From: Hallerella sp963652365
GTDB taxonomy: Bacteria > Fibrobacterota > Fibrobacteria > Fibrobacterales > Fibrobacteraceae
Length of the DNA stretch: 64,000 bases
Direction: 5' to 3'
NCBI GenBank assembly: GCA_963652365.1
Contig: CAVJTH010000003.1
Coordinates: 62,001 to 126,000 of the forward strand
Part shown: piece by piece, positions 16,286 to 27,002 of the stretch
How positions within the stretch are numbered: the first letter of the stretch is position 1
Layout: each line of letters opens with the position of its first letter
Translations under genes and position numbers: made by a program
The notes under the pieces: model-generated
Told to the model about the DNA's origin: nothing
What the model saw: only the letters and a program-made list of their open reading frames with translations
Databases searched by the model: none

Positions 16286-18139
16286 ATGAAAGATCTTCGT
16301 TCCAAAAAGACCATCGAAGGTCGCGAAATGGCAGGAGCGCGCGCTCTCTGGATCGCGACGGGCACAAGACCCGAAGACTTCGGAAAACCGGTCATCGCCA
16401 TTGTAAACAGCTTCACGGAATTCGTCCCGGGACACGTCCACCTCCGCGAAGTCGGAAAAATCGTCGCCGAGGAAATCCGGAAAGCGGGCGGCATTCCCAA
16501 AGAGACGAACACGATTGCGGTCGATGACGGAATCGCCATGGGACACGACGGAATGCTCTACAGCCTCCCTTCCAGGGATCTCATCGCGGACAGCGTCGAA
16601 TACATGGCGAACGCGCACCGGGCCGACGCGCTCGTCTGCATCAGCAACTGCGACAAGGTGACCCCGGGAATGCTCATGGCATCCATGCGGCTGAACATTC
16701 CGGCCATCTTCGTCTCCGGCGGACCGATGGAAGCGGGACACGTCACGCAAAAGGACGGCTCCGACCGTTCTCTCGACCTGATCGACGCGATGATCGATTC
16801 CGCGGACAACACGATTAGCGACCGGGAAGTCGCCGACATCGAAGCGAACGCCTGCCCCACCTGCGGAAGCTGTTCCGGCATGTTCACGGCGAACTCGATG
16901 AATTCCCTCACCGAAGCGATCGGGCTTTCGCTCCCCGGAAACGGCACGATCGTCGCCACGAACGCCGAACGGAAAAAACTCTTCGTCGAAGCGGGCCGCC
17001 GGATCGTCGAGCTCTGCCACCGCTACTACGACGAAGACGACGAAAGCGTCCTGCCGCGCTCCATCGCGACGAAGGAAGCCTTCGAAAACGCCATGCGTCT
17101 CGACATCGCCATGGGCGGAAGCTCGAACACGGTGCTTCACCTGCTCGCCGTCGCCCAGGAAGCAGGCGTCGATTTCACCATGAAGGACATCGACAGGCTC
17201 TCCCGCGACACGCCCTGCATCTGCAAGGTCGCTCCGACGGTCCACGACATCCACATCGAAGACGTGAATCGCGCGGGCGGCATCATCGGAATCCTTGCGG
17301 AACTCGACCGGATGGGACTCATCCACCGCAAGTGCCACACAGTCCACGCCCGGACAATCGGCGAAGCGATCGACGCGAACGACGTGACAAAAAGCCCGAC
17401 CGCGGAAATCAGGAACCGCTACCTGGCGGGGCCGGGGCGCAAGTTCAGCATCGACGCGTTCTCCCAGGACTTCCACTACGATGCGCTCGACCTCGATCGC
17501 GCAAGCGGAACCATTCGCGACGCGGCCCATGCCTATTCCAGGGATGGCGGTCTCGCCGTTCTCTACGGAAACCTCGCGATAGACGGCTGCATCGTGAAGA
17601 CCGCGGGTGTCGATGAATCCATTCTCAAGTTCACGGGTCCCGCCATCGTCTTCGAAAGCCAGGAAGAAGCGGTCGAAGGGATCCTCGGGAACAAGGTCAA
17701 GGCGGGCGACGTCGTCGTCATCCGCTACGAAGGCCCCAAGGGCGGTCCCGGAATGCAGGAAATGCTCTACCCGACGAGCTATCTCAAGAGCCGTCACCTA
17801 GGCAAGCTCTGCGCGCTGCTCACCGACGGGCGTTTCTCCGGCGGAACAAGCGGTCTCTCGATCGGCCACGCAAGTCCGGAAGCCGCGAACAAGGGAAACA
17901 TCGGCCTTGTCCGCACAGGCGACATCATCGAGATAGACATCCCGAACCGCACCATCAACGTCGGACTCACCGACGCGGAACTCGACGAACGCCGCAAGGA
18001 AATGGAAGCGAAAGGCGACAAGGCGTGGAAGCCCGAACACAGGAACCGCGTCGTATCCAAGGCGCTCCAGGCTTACGCGGCTATGGCTTCGAGCGCGGAC
18101 AAGGGCGCAGTCCGCGACCTCGACCTGATCCGCAAGTAA
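16286..18139 (+). CDS. ilvD: Dihydroxy-acid dehydratase
   Basis: IlvD dehydrates 2,3-dihydroxy-isovalerate and 2,3-dihydroxy-3-methylvalerate to the 2-keto acids that become valine and isoleucine. The 617-residue product has the length of the E. coli enzyme. Iron-sulphur ligands are visible in CISNCDKVTPGM (Cys122) and CPTCGSCSGMF (Cys190, 193, 196), and DDGIAMGHDGM carries metal-site acids. The C-terminal GRFSGGTSGLSIGH is typical. The ATG at 16286 is preceded at eight bases by GAGG. IlvE, the next pathway enzyme, is encoded at 47.8 kb. Confidence 0.97.
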   Translation: MKDLRSKKTIEGREMAGARALWIATGTRPEDFGKPVIAIVNSFTEFVPGHVHLREVGKIVAEEIRKAGGIPKETNTIAVDDGIAMGHDGMLYSLPSRDLIADSVEYMANAHRADALVCISNCDKVTPGMLMASMRLNIPAIFVSGGPMEAGHVTQKDGSDRSLDLIDAMIDSADNTISDREVADIEANACPTCGSCSGMFTANSMNSLTEAIGLSLPGNGTIVATNAERKKLFVEAGRRIVELCHRYYDEDDESVLPRSIATKEAFENAMRLDIAMGGSSNTVLHLLAVAQEAGVDFTMKDIDRLSRDTPCICKVAPTVHDIHIEDVNRAGGIIGILAELDRMGLIHRKCHTVHARTIGEAIDANDVTKSPTAEIRNRYLAGPGRKFSIDAFSQDFHYDALDLDRASGTIRDAAHAYSRDGGLAVLYGNLAIDGCIVKTAGVDESILKFTGPAIVFESQEEAVEGILGNKVKAGDVVVIRYEGPKGGPGMQEMLYPTSYLKSRHLGKLCALLTDGRFSGGTSGLSIGHASPEAANKGNIGLVRTGDIIEIDIPNRTINVGLTDAELDERRKEMEAKGDKAWKPEHRNRVVSKALQAYAAMASSADKGAVRDLDLIRK

Positions 18140-18165
18140 GCGAGTAATTTCGCGAAACGTTCCGG

Positions 18166-18188
18166 AAAGCCCGCGTTCCGCGGGCTTT
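18166..18188 (+). terminator. Terminator of ilvD
   Basis: AAAGCCCGCG, a TTC loop and CGCGGGCTTT form a 10-bp stem followed by TTCTT. Confidence 0.85.
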
Positions 18189-18202
18189 TCTTGCATCGGC
18201 TC

Positions 18203-18246
18203 TTGACGGGGAATCCCGAAAAACTTATGATGGGGATACCCCTATC
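18203..18246 (+). promoter_or_regulatory. Sigma-70-type promoter and CsoR-type operator of csoR
   Basis: TTGACG (18203-18208), a 17-bp spacer and TATGAT (18226-18231) form a near-consensus promoter. It is followed directly by the GC-rich palindrome GGGGATACCCC (18232-18242), of the G-tract/C-tract type bound by CsoR-family repressors. The layout fits metal-relieved autorepression. Confidence 0.75.
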
Positions 18247-18261
18247 CGTATGGAGTCCTAA

Positions 18262-18537
18262 ATGAAAAAATGCATGGATGCGGAAAATCTGCATCGTCGA
18301 ATCAAGAAGATTCTAGGCCAGGTTCAGGCAATCGACCGGATGATCGACAAGGATGTTCCCTGCGAAGAAGTCCTGTCGCTCATCAACGCCGCCAAGTCCG
18401 CGCTTCACGGCTGCGGCAAGGTTGTTCTCGAAGGGCACATCCGGCATTGCGTCCGCGACGGCATCGAACACGGAGACGCCGACAGGACCATCCAGAACTT
18501 TACGAAAGCCGTCGAGCGTTTCGCCAACATGCGCTAG
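18262..18537 (+). CDS. csoR: CsoR/FrmR-family metal-sensing repressor
   Basis: The 91-residue all-helical protein belongs to the CsoR/RcnR/FrmR family (DUF156). It has the copper-type ligand set Cys34-x24-His59-x3-Cys63, identical in spacing to Cu(I)-sensing CsoR, and the conserved LHRRIKKILGQVQAIDRMI helix (residues 10-28). Such proteins bind G/C-tract operators as tetramers and leave DNA when they bind Cu(I). The promoter upstream contains a matching palindrome and the metal ATPase gene follows 81 bases later. Extra Cys4 and Cys51 are present. Copper is the likely signal, but the family also senses other metals or sulphur species. Confidence 0.9.
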   Translation: MKKCMDAENLHRRIKKILGQVQAIDRMIDKDVPCEEVLSLINAAKSALHGCGKVVLEGHIRHCVRDGIEHGDADRTIQNFTKAVERFANMR

Positions 18538-18579
18538 CCGTTTTTTTTCGGTTCTTGCCAAAAGTCCGGTCAAAAGCTA

Positions 18580-18607
18580 TATATACCTATACCCATATAG
18601 GTATATA
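18580..18607. promoter_or_regulatory. Inverted repeat before the P-type ATPase gene, probable operator
   Basis: TATATACCTAT and its complement ATAGGTATATA (11-bp arms) are separated by ACCCAT. The inner TATACC-6-GGTATA and the ATACCC word shared with the csoR operator suggest a second CsoR site. The AAGGAG ribosome binding site follows three bases downstream, so repression could act on this gene separately. Confidence 0.55.
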
Positions 18608-18618
18608 CAAGGAGAATT

Positions 18619-20517
18619 ATGAAGACGCTTTTGAAAAAAATCCGGACATTTCTGGATTCCCACGAATCCCAGATCGAAAAGCTCTCGCTCGTTCTTTCGG
18701 GTATCGCGCTCGTCGCGAGCTTCCTCGACTTTTCGGCGTTTTCCCTGGATCCCGCCTGGATTTCCATTGTCCTGTGCGGACTTCCCATCGTCAAGAACGC
18801 GACAGTCGCCCTGGTCACCCGATTTGACATCAAGGCCGACGTTCTCGTTTCCATCGCGCTCGTCGCATCGGTCGCCATCGGAGAGGACTTTGCCGCCGGA
18901 GAAGTCGCCTTCATCATGCAGCTCGGCGCGTTCCTCGAAGAAACCACGGTCAGAAAGGCGCGCGCCGGAATCGAAAAGCTCGTACGCCTCGCGCCCGAAA
19001 CGGCCCGAATCATCGCGAACGGCAGGGAAAGGAATGTCCCTGCGAAAGAGGTCCGGATAGGCGACAGGATCCGGGTGCTTCCCGGCGAAACCGTTCCCGT
19101 TGACGGGAAGATTCTCGTCGGAGAGACATCCATCGAGCAGGCGGTTCTAACCGGAGAATCCCTGCCCGTTGACAAGGCTCCGGGAGACGACGTATTTTCC
19201 GGCACAATCAACCGGTTCGGAACGTTCGAGATGCAGGCGACAAAGGTTGGCGAGGACAGTTCCATCCAGCGGATGGTCAGGCTTGTACAGTCCGCCGATG
19301 CCGGCAAGGCAAGGATCGTCCACTTTGCGGATCGCGCAGCGACATGGATTGTCGTTGCGGCTCTTTCCGCTTCCCTTCTCGCCTGGATCTTTACCGGGGA
19401 AATCATCCGGGCCGTAACGGTTCTCGTCGTGTTCTGCCCGTGCGCCCTTGTGCTGGCGACCCCGACCGCGATCATGGCGGCAATCGGAAACGCCACGCGC
19501 CACGGTTTTCTCGTCCGAGTCGGCGATGCGCTGGAACGGCTTTCCGCGACAAGGCGAATCGCGTTCGACAAGACGGGAACGCTCACGGTCGGAAAGCCTT
19601 CCGTCGTCGAGGTCAGGAGTCTTGACGAAAATCTCGGAGAAGACCGCCTGTACGAAATCTGCGCCACTGCGGAAAACGGATCGGAACATCCGCTCGGAAA
19701 AGCCATTGTCCAATGTTACCGAGAAAAATTCGGCGACCCGAATCTTTCCGCGGAAAGCTTTCGGATCCTTCCGGGAAACGGCATCCAGGCGCGCGTCGAG
19801 GGCAAGGAGGTTCGCGCAGGAACCCCGGAATATCTGAAAAGGAACGGCATCGAAATTTCAGACACGGGAATGTCCCTTGCGGCCAGGCATCTTGCACGCG
19901 GAGCGACAGTCATCTACGTCGCGATTGGCGACCGACTTGCCGGATTCGTCGCCCTTGCGGACTCGCTCAGGGAAAACGCCCGACAAGCTATCGACACGCT
20001 CAAGTCCCAGGGAATTTGCACGACTCTTCTCACCGGGGATTCCAGGGAAGCCGCCGCGACGATCGCCCAGAAAGTCCACATTGACGAAATCCATGCGAAA
20101 TTTCGCTCGGAAGACAAGCTCGAACAGATTGCCGCATACCAGAGGAACGGGGAGCGGGTCTGCATGATCGGCGACGGAATCAACGACGCGCCGGCACTCA
20201 AGCAAGCGAATGTCGGAATCGCCATGGGAGGCATCGGAAGCGACATCGCGATCGAGGCCGCGGACATCGTGCAGGAAAACGACGATATCGGCGAACTTCC
20301 CCATCTCATGGCGCTTTCCCGCCGCATGATGAAGACAATCCGGATTAACATCGCGTTTTCCATGGGGCTGAACTTCCTCGCGGTCGTTCTCGCCATCGAA
20401 GGAACGCTCGGACCTGTCGTCGGCGCGCTCGTCCACAACGGAGGATCCTTTCTTGTCATCGCGAATTCCGCACTCCTTCTCGCGTGGAAACATCGAAAAG
20501 GCAGACATTCGGCATAA
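18619..20517 (+). CDS. P1B-type heavy-metal translocating ATPase
   Basis: This pump exports a heavy-metal cation using ATP. The 632-residue product has the core P1B elements: TGES in the actuator domain, the membrane metal site CPC (Cys273, Cys275) in FCPCALVLATPT, the phosphorylation site DKTGTLT (Asp317), SEHPLGKAI near residue 355, and GDGINDAPAL near residue 519. It has no N-terminal metal-binding domain: the first 40 residues are an amphipathic helix and then membrane segments. The last helices read GLNFLAVV and ALVHNGGSFLVIANS, which match neither the Cu class (NY, MxxSS) nor the Zn/Cd class (GLK, DTG). The metal is therefore open; the neighbouring CsoR favours Cu(I). Confidence 0.92.
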   Translation: MKTLLKKIRTFLDSHESQIEKLSLVLSGIALVASFLDFSAFSLDPAWISIVLCGLPIVKNATVALVTRFDIKADVLVSIALVASVAIGEDFAAGEVAFIMQLGAFLEETTVRKARAGIEKLVRLAPETARIIANGRERNVPAKEVRIGDRIRVLPGETVPVDGKILVGETSIEQAVLTGESLPVDKAPGDDVFSGTINRFGTFEMQATKVGEDSSIQRMVRLVQSADAGKARIVHFADRAATWIVVAALSASLLAWIFTGEIIRAVTVLVVFCPCALVLATPTAIMAAIGNATRHGFLVRVGDALERLSATRRIAFDKTGTLTVGKPSVVEVRSLDENLGEDRLYEICATAENGSEHPLGKAIVQCYREKFGDPNLSAESFRILPGNGIQARVEGKEVRAGTPEYLKRNGIEISDTGMSLAARHLARGATVIYVAIGDRLAGFVALADSLRENARQAIDTLKSQGICTTLLTGDSREAAATIAQKVHIDEIHAKFRSEDKLEQIAAYQRNGERVCMIGDGINDAPALKQANVGIAMGGIGSDIAIEAADIVQENDDIGELPHLMALSRRMMKTIRINIAFSMGLNFLAVVLAIEGTLGPVVGALVHNGGSFLVIANSALLLAWKHRKGRHSA

Positions 20518-20542
20518 CGCATTTTTTCTATCTTGCGGACGT

Positions 20543-22786
20543 ATGAACCAGAAAATTTACTATACCCTGACCGACGAGTCGCCGTTTCTCGCGACTCAAT
20601 CCCTGTTACCGATCGTCCAGGCCTTTGCCAGGTCCGCAAGCCTCGATGTCGAGACAAGGAACATTTCGCTCGCGGCACGGATTCTCGCCGCATTCGCCGA
20701 CAGGCTTCCCCAGGAAACCCGATTTTTTGGAAAGCCCGTCACGGACGATCTCGCCTTCCTAGGCGCGCTCACGCAAGATCCGACGGCAAACATCATCAAG
20801 CTGCCGAACATTTCCGCTTCCGTTCCGCAACTCAAGGCCGCGATTGCCGAACTCCAGAAAAACGGCTATGCCCTGCCCGACTACCCGGACGCTCCGACGA
20901 CCGAAGAGGAGAAGGACATTCGCGCACGATACGACAAGGTCAAGGGCTCCGCGGTAAACCCGGTACTTCGCCAGGGAAATTCCGACAGGCGCGCCCCGAA
21001 TGCGGTCAAGAACTACGCGCGAAAGCACCCCCATTCGAACGGGACATGGAACGCATCCGTCAAGACGCACGTTTCGAGCATGACCGAAGGCGACTTCTAC
21101 GGCAACGAGAAATCCATCACGATGTCCAAGGATGACACGTTCCAGATCGAGTTCGTCTCGGAATCGGGACACGTTTCGCTTCTCCGCAAGGCGATGCCGC
21201 TTCTCGCCGGCGAAGTTCTCGACGCGACAGTCCTGCACATGAAGGATCTCGAAAGATTCATCGCGGAACAGATGGAAGACGCAAGGAAAAAGGGCGTGCT
21301 CTTTTCCGTGCATCTCAAGGCGACGATGATGAAGGTCTCGGACCCGGTGATGTTCGGCGCATTCGTCCGCGTGTTCCTGAAAGACGTCTTCGAAAAATAC
21401 GCGGATGTTTTCCGCGAGCTCGGAATCGACGCGAACAACGGACTGGGCGATCTCTACAAGCGCATCGCCGGAAACCCGAAGGAAGCGGAAATTCGAAAGG
21501 CGATCGACTGTTGCCTGGAAAAGGGACCGGACCTTGCGATGGTCGATTCGACAAAGGGCATCACGAACCTCCATGTTCCAAGCGACGTCATCATCGACGC
21601 CTCCATGCCCGCCATGATCCGCAATTCGGGCTGCATGTGGAACAAGGACGGCAAGCTCGAAGAAGTCAAGGCGGTCATTCCCGACAGATGCTACGCGGGA
21701 ATCTACCGAATGACCATCGAATTTCTCAAGCAGAACGGAGCGTTCGACCCCCGCACGATGGGAACCGTCCCGAACGTCGGTCTGATGGCGCAAGGCGCCG
21801 AAGAATACGGCAGCCACGACAAGACCTTTATCGCCGAGGGCAAGGGCGTTATCCGGGCGATCGATTCCCGCGGCAAGGTTCTCCTCTCCGAAGAAGTCGA
21901 AGCCGGAGACATCTACCGGATGTGCCAGGCGAAAGATGCCCCGATTCGCGACTGGGTAAAGCTCGCCGTGAACCGCGCAAGGCTTTCGGGAATGCCCGCC
22001 ATCTTCTGGCTCGACCCGAACCGCGCTCACGACCGCGAAATCCAGAAAAAGGTTTCCGCCTACCTTTCGGAATACGACCTGACCGGTCTCGACATCCAGA
22101 TAAAGTCCCCGACCGACGCCATCCTGGAAACCCTCGCGCGCGCCAAGAAGGGACTCGACACGATCGCGGTGACAGGAAACGTCATGCGCGACTATCTGAC
22201 CGACCTGTTCCCGATTCTCGAAGTCGGAACCTCCGCGAAGATGCTCTCCATCGTGCCGCTCATGGCCGGAGGCGGACTCTTTGAAACGGGCGCCGGCGGA
22301 AGCGCTCCCAAGCAAGTCCAGCAGTTCCTTTCGGAAAACTACCTGCGCTGGGATTCCCTCGGCGAATACTTCGCCCTGGCCGCCTCGCTCGAACAGGCTG
22401 CCCTTCCGACAAGCGAAAATCCGGACGGAAACAAGAAGGCCAAGGTTCTCGCCGAAGCCCTCGACAAGGCGAACGAAAGGATTCTCGACAACAACCGCAC
22501 GCCGGAACGAAAGCTCGGCGGACTCGACAACCGCGGTTCCCACTTCTACCTTGCGCTTTACTGGGCCGAAGAGCTCGCCGCGCAACAGGAAAATCCGGAA
22601 ATCGCGGCGCGCTTCGCTCCCGTCGCCAAGGCTCTCGGAGAAGGCGAACAGGACATTGTACAGGCACTGGCCAAGGCCCAGGGTGTCCCGGTCGATGTCG
22701 GAGGCTACTACGCCATGCGTCCCGAACTTCTCGAAAAATGGATGCGGCCTGTCGAAAGATTCAACCGGATCATCGATAGCCTCTAG
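20543..22786 (+). CDS. icd: Isocitrate dehydrogenase, NADP-dependent, monomeric type
   Basis: The enzyme oxidises isocitrate to 2-oxoglutarate and CO2 with NADP. The 747-residue product matches the large monomeric family throughout, from YYTLTDESPFLATQSLLPIV at the N terminus to DAPIRDWVKLAVNRARL and WLDPNRAHD in the middle and DLTGLDIQI further on. The ATG at 20543 starts the conserved region and was preferred to an upstream in-frame ATG inside the ATPase gene. No ribosome binding site is evident; TATCTTG lies eight bases upstream, so a very short leader is possible. It is unrelated in function to the metal pump 25 bases upstream. Confidence 0.95.
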   Translation: MNQKIYYTLTDESPFLATQSLLPIVQAFARSASLDVETRNISLAARILAAFADRLPQETRFFGKPVTDDLAFLGALTQDPTANIIKLPNISASVPQLKAAIAELQKNGYALPDYPDAPTTEEEKDIRARYDKVKGSAVNPVLRQGNSDRRAPNAVKNYARKHPHSNGTWNASVKTHVSSMTEGDFYGNEKSITMSKDDTFQIEFVSESGHVSLLRKAMPLLAGEVLDATVLHMKDLERFIAEQMEDARKKGVLFSVHLKATMMKVSDPVMFGAFVRVFLKDVFEKYADVFRELGIDANNGLGDLYKRIAGNPKEAEIRKAIDCCLEKGPDLAMVDSTKGITNLHVPSDVIIDASMPAMIRNSGCMWNKDGKLEEVKAVIPDRCYAGIYRMTIEFLKQNGAFDPRTMGTVPNVGLMAQGAEEYGSHDKTFIAEGKGVIRAIDSRGKVLLSEEVEAGDIYRMCQAKDAPIRDWVKLAVNRARLSGMPAIFWLDPNRAHDREIQKKVSAYLSEYDLTGLDIQIKSPTDAILETLARAKKGLDTIAVTGNVMRDYLTDLFPILEVGTSAKMLSIVPLMAGGGLFETGAGGSAPKQVQQFLSENYLRWDSLGEYFALAASLEQAALPTSENPDGNKKAKVLAEALDKANERILDNNRTPERKLGGLDNRGSHFYLALYWAEELAAQQENPEIAARFAPVAKALGEGEQDIVQALAKAQGVPVDVGGYYAMRPELLEKWMRPVERFNRIIDSL

Positions 22787-22810
22787 TCGGACTTTCGCGT
22801 TTTACGCAGA

Positions 22811-22841
22811 AAAGACGCCTGCCCTTTCGGCAGGCGTCTTT
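22811..22841 (+). terminator. Terminator of icd
   Basis: AAAGACGCCTGCC and GGCAGGCGTCTTT form a 13-bp stem around CTTTC, followed by TT. Confidence 0.9.
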
Positions 22842-22874
22842 TTCGATGAATGCGAAATTTCGCTCGCAAAAAAA

Positions 22875-22900
22875 AAACTCCCGGAAGGTTCCGAGAGTTT
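22875..22900 (-). terminator. Terminator of the fumarate reductase/SDH operon
   Basis: On the minus strand AAACTCTCGGAA and TTCCGGGAGTTT pair with one mismatch around a two-base loop (CC), followed by a run of T. Confidence 0.8.
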
Positions 22901-22920
22901 CCTGAGTCCAAGGACTTCGA

Positions 22921-23702
22921 CTACATGTCCTTGCCGTAAACCTTTTCGGCGTAGGAAACGGTCGCTCCGAGGTATTCGCGGTTCATCTTGGCGATGTAAT
23001 CCACGGTGATTCCCTTCGGGCAGGCCGCCTGGCATTCGTAAAGGTTCGTGCAGTTGCCGAAACCTTCCTTGTCCATCTGGGCGACCATCGCGAGAACGCG
23101 CTTCTTCGCTTCGACCTTGCCTTGCGGCAAGTAAGAAAGGTGGCTGACCTTCGCCGAGACAAAGAGCATCGCGGAGGAGTTCTTACAAGCGGCGACGCAG
23201 GCTCCGCAACCGATGCAGGCGGCAGCGTCAAATGCCCTGTCCGCCTGATCCTTCGGAACGGGAATCGAAGCCGCTTCCGGAGCTGCGCCCGTGTTCACGC
23301 TCACGAATCCGCCCGCCTGGATGATGCGGTCGAACGCGCTGCGGTTCACGACGCAATCCTTGATGACCGGGAAAGCGGAAGCGCGCCACGGTTCGATGAC
23401 GATCGTGTCGCCGTCCTTGAACTTGCGCATGTGAAGCTGGCAGGTGGTCACCGCGTGGTCAGGACCGTGCGGCATTCCGTTGATGACCAGGGAGCACATT
23501 CCGCAAATTCCTTCGCGGCAGTCGTGGTCGAAGGCAAAGCCTTCCTTTCCCTGCTTCATTTCGCGATCGTTCACGATGTCGAGCATTTCCAGGAAAGACA
23601 TGTCCGGGGAAATGCCGTCAATCTGGATCGTTTCGAACTGGCCTTTGGTCTTGGCGTCCTTCTGACGCCAAATCTTGAGAGTCAAATGCATATTGTCGCT
23701 CA

Positions 23703-23703
<1 letters not shown>
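22921..23703 (-). CDS. sdhB: Succinate dehydrogenase/fumarate reductase iron-sulphur subunit
   Basis: This subunit passes electrons between the membrane cytochrome b and the flavoprotein through three iron-sulphur clusters. The 260-residue product has a [2Fe-2S] motif (DCREGICGMC then a distal Cys), a [4Fe-4S] motif (CIGCGAC with a following Cys) and a third cluster motif with CQAACPKGI. The sequence type is that of the b558-linked enzymes of the FCB group and epsilonproteobacteria. Its ATG overlaps the flavoprotein stop by one base. In a succinate-forming anaerobe the complex would act mainly as fumarate reductase, so frdB would be an equally good name. Confidence 0.95.
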
Positions 23704-25616
<1,913 letters not shown>

Positions 25617-25617
25617 A

Positions 25618-26466
25618 TTAGCGATCTCCTTCTACGATGTAGGAAACTTGAAATTCATCTGCGGAAACGGCAAAGGATATTTTCTTCTCCTTGGCGGCGT
25701 TTTCCTCGACCTGCTTCTTCTGTTCCAGAATCTGCTGCTTCTGGTGCGAAACGTTCCGAAGGGCTTCCGTTCCATCCTGGTGAGCGATGTAGCAGCTGAA
25801 TCCCGCTTCGAAGGCAAAGCCCAGAGCGACGACAACGCTATAGACGACACCGACGAACTCGATAATCGGAGTCCACTTCTGGTGAGCGATTCCAAGCGTC
25901 TGGAAAGCGGACGCGATGGCGTGGAACAGGTGCATCCCGATGACGAACATGCTGACGAGATAGAAGACGGTCCAGAACGGATTGGCGAACATGTCGATCG
26001 TCGTGAGCCACATGTCGCGGATGATTTCGCCGGATTCGTTTTCGTAGAGGTAATGAACGCCGAACTTCAGGACCATCAGGTGCTGGATGACAAAGCCGAG
26101 CACGAAGATGCCGGACCAGATCATCGTGAAGCTCGCGAAGGTCTTCTTTCCCTTCCGGGCGTTCACTTCGTAGGATTCCGGACCGCGCGCCTTGCGGTTC
26201 TCGATCTTCAGCTTTGCGGCCAAGAACACGTGGATGAAGAAAAGGGCGACAAGGCCGATTTCCACGAAGTAGATGATGGGCTTCATTCCCGTGAGAAGCT
26301 GCGTGTAGGCGTTGTAGTGCGCCTGCGCGACGGACTGGTCCAGGTTGATCAGTTGCAGGTTTCCGACCATGTGCCCTAGGATGAAGAGCGCAAGGCAGGC
26401 ACCCGTACAACCCATAATCTGCTTCTTGCCTATCGAGGAAGTCAGATATCTGATGATCCATTGCAT
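25618..26466 (-). CDS. sdhC: Succinate dehydrogenase/fumarate reductase cytochrome b558 subunit
   Basis: This is the five-helix di-haem membrane anchor that exchanges electrons with menaquinone. The 282-residue product shows five hydrophobic segments, with candidate haem-ligand His residues in FILGHMVGN, FFIHVFLA, VIQHLMVL and GMHLFHAI. After the last helix (about residue 235) it has a charged Gln/Glu/Lys-rich tail of about 45 residues, probably cytoplasmic. It is the first gene of the C-A-B set, 38 bases after ndk. Confidence 0.93.
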   Translation of the reverse strand: MQWIIRYLTSSIGKKQIMGCTGACLALFILGHMVGNLQLINLDQSVAQAHYNAYTQLLTGMKPIIYFVEIGLVALFFIHVFLAAKLKIENRKARGPESYEVNARKGKKTFASFTMIWSGIFVLGFVIQHLMVLKFGVHYLYENESGEIIRDMWLTTIDMFANPFWTVFYLVSMFVIGMHLFHAIASAFQTLGIAHQKWTPIIEFVGVVYSVVVALGFAFEAGFSCYIAHQDGTEALRNVSHQKQQILEQKKQVEENAAKEKKISFAVSADEFQVSYIVEGDR

Positions 26467-26504
26467 GAGGTTTTTGTCTCCTTGATTGTGATTTGTAAAA
26501 GAAC

Positions 26505-26960
26505 TTAGCCCAGGACCTTGCAGGCCTTCTGGGAAACGGCGTCATAGGCGTAAAGGTCTTCCTTTCCGAACCAGAAGGAGACCTCGCGTTCCGCGCTTGC
26601 GGGACTGTCGGAGCTGTGGACGACGTTTTCCGTCATCGACGGAGCGAAATCGTAGCGAAGCGTTCCCGGTTCCGCCTTTTCCGGATTGGTCGCCCCGTTG
26701 ATGGCGCGGACCTTCGCGACAGCGTTTTCGCCGGCAAGGGCTATCATCACCGACGGGCCTTTCGTCATGTAGGCTTCGAGTTCCGGAAAGAACGCCTTGT
26801 TCACGTGCTCGGCATAAAAGCCTCGCGCCTCTTCCGAAGTCATCTGGTGCATCTTGAGTCCGACGACGGCAAGACGCGCGCTTACGTAACGGTCCAGGAT
26901 GCGTCCGACAAGGCCGGATGCGACACCGTTGGGCTTGATCATGGCAAAAGTCATTTCCAT
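26505..26960 (-). CDS. ndk: Nucleoside diphosphate kinase
   Basis: Ndk transfers the gamma phosphate among nucleoside triphosphates through a phospho-His. The 151-residue product has the active His115 in ENVVHSSDSPASAERE, and MIKPNGVASGLVG at the start and INGATNPEKAEPGTLRYDF in the middle are characteristic. It carries a short insertion relative to the 140-residue norm. AAGGTGG lies eight bases before the ATG, and TATATT at 26988-26993 may be its promoter box. Confidence 0.96.
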   Translation of the reverse strand: MEMTFAMIKPNGVASGLVGRILDRYVSARLAVVGLKMHQMTSEEARGFYAEHVNKAFFPELEAYMTKGPSVMIALAGENAVAKVRAINGATNPEKAEPGTLRYDFAPSMTENVVHSSDSPASAEREVSFWFGKEDLYAYDAVSQKACKVLG

Positions 26961-27002
26961 ATGGTTACCACCTTGAAAGTTGGACTTAATATAGTTAAAT
27001 CG

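Noticed and set aside
15513..16367. A 284-residue version of scpB starting at 16367
   Set aside because: The extra 60 N-terminal residues have no family match and cover the ilvD upstream region. The Met at 16187 begins the conserved domain.
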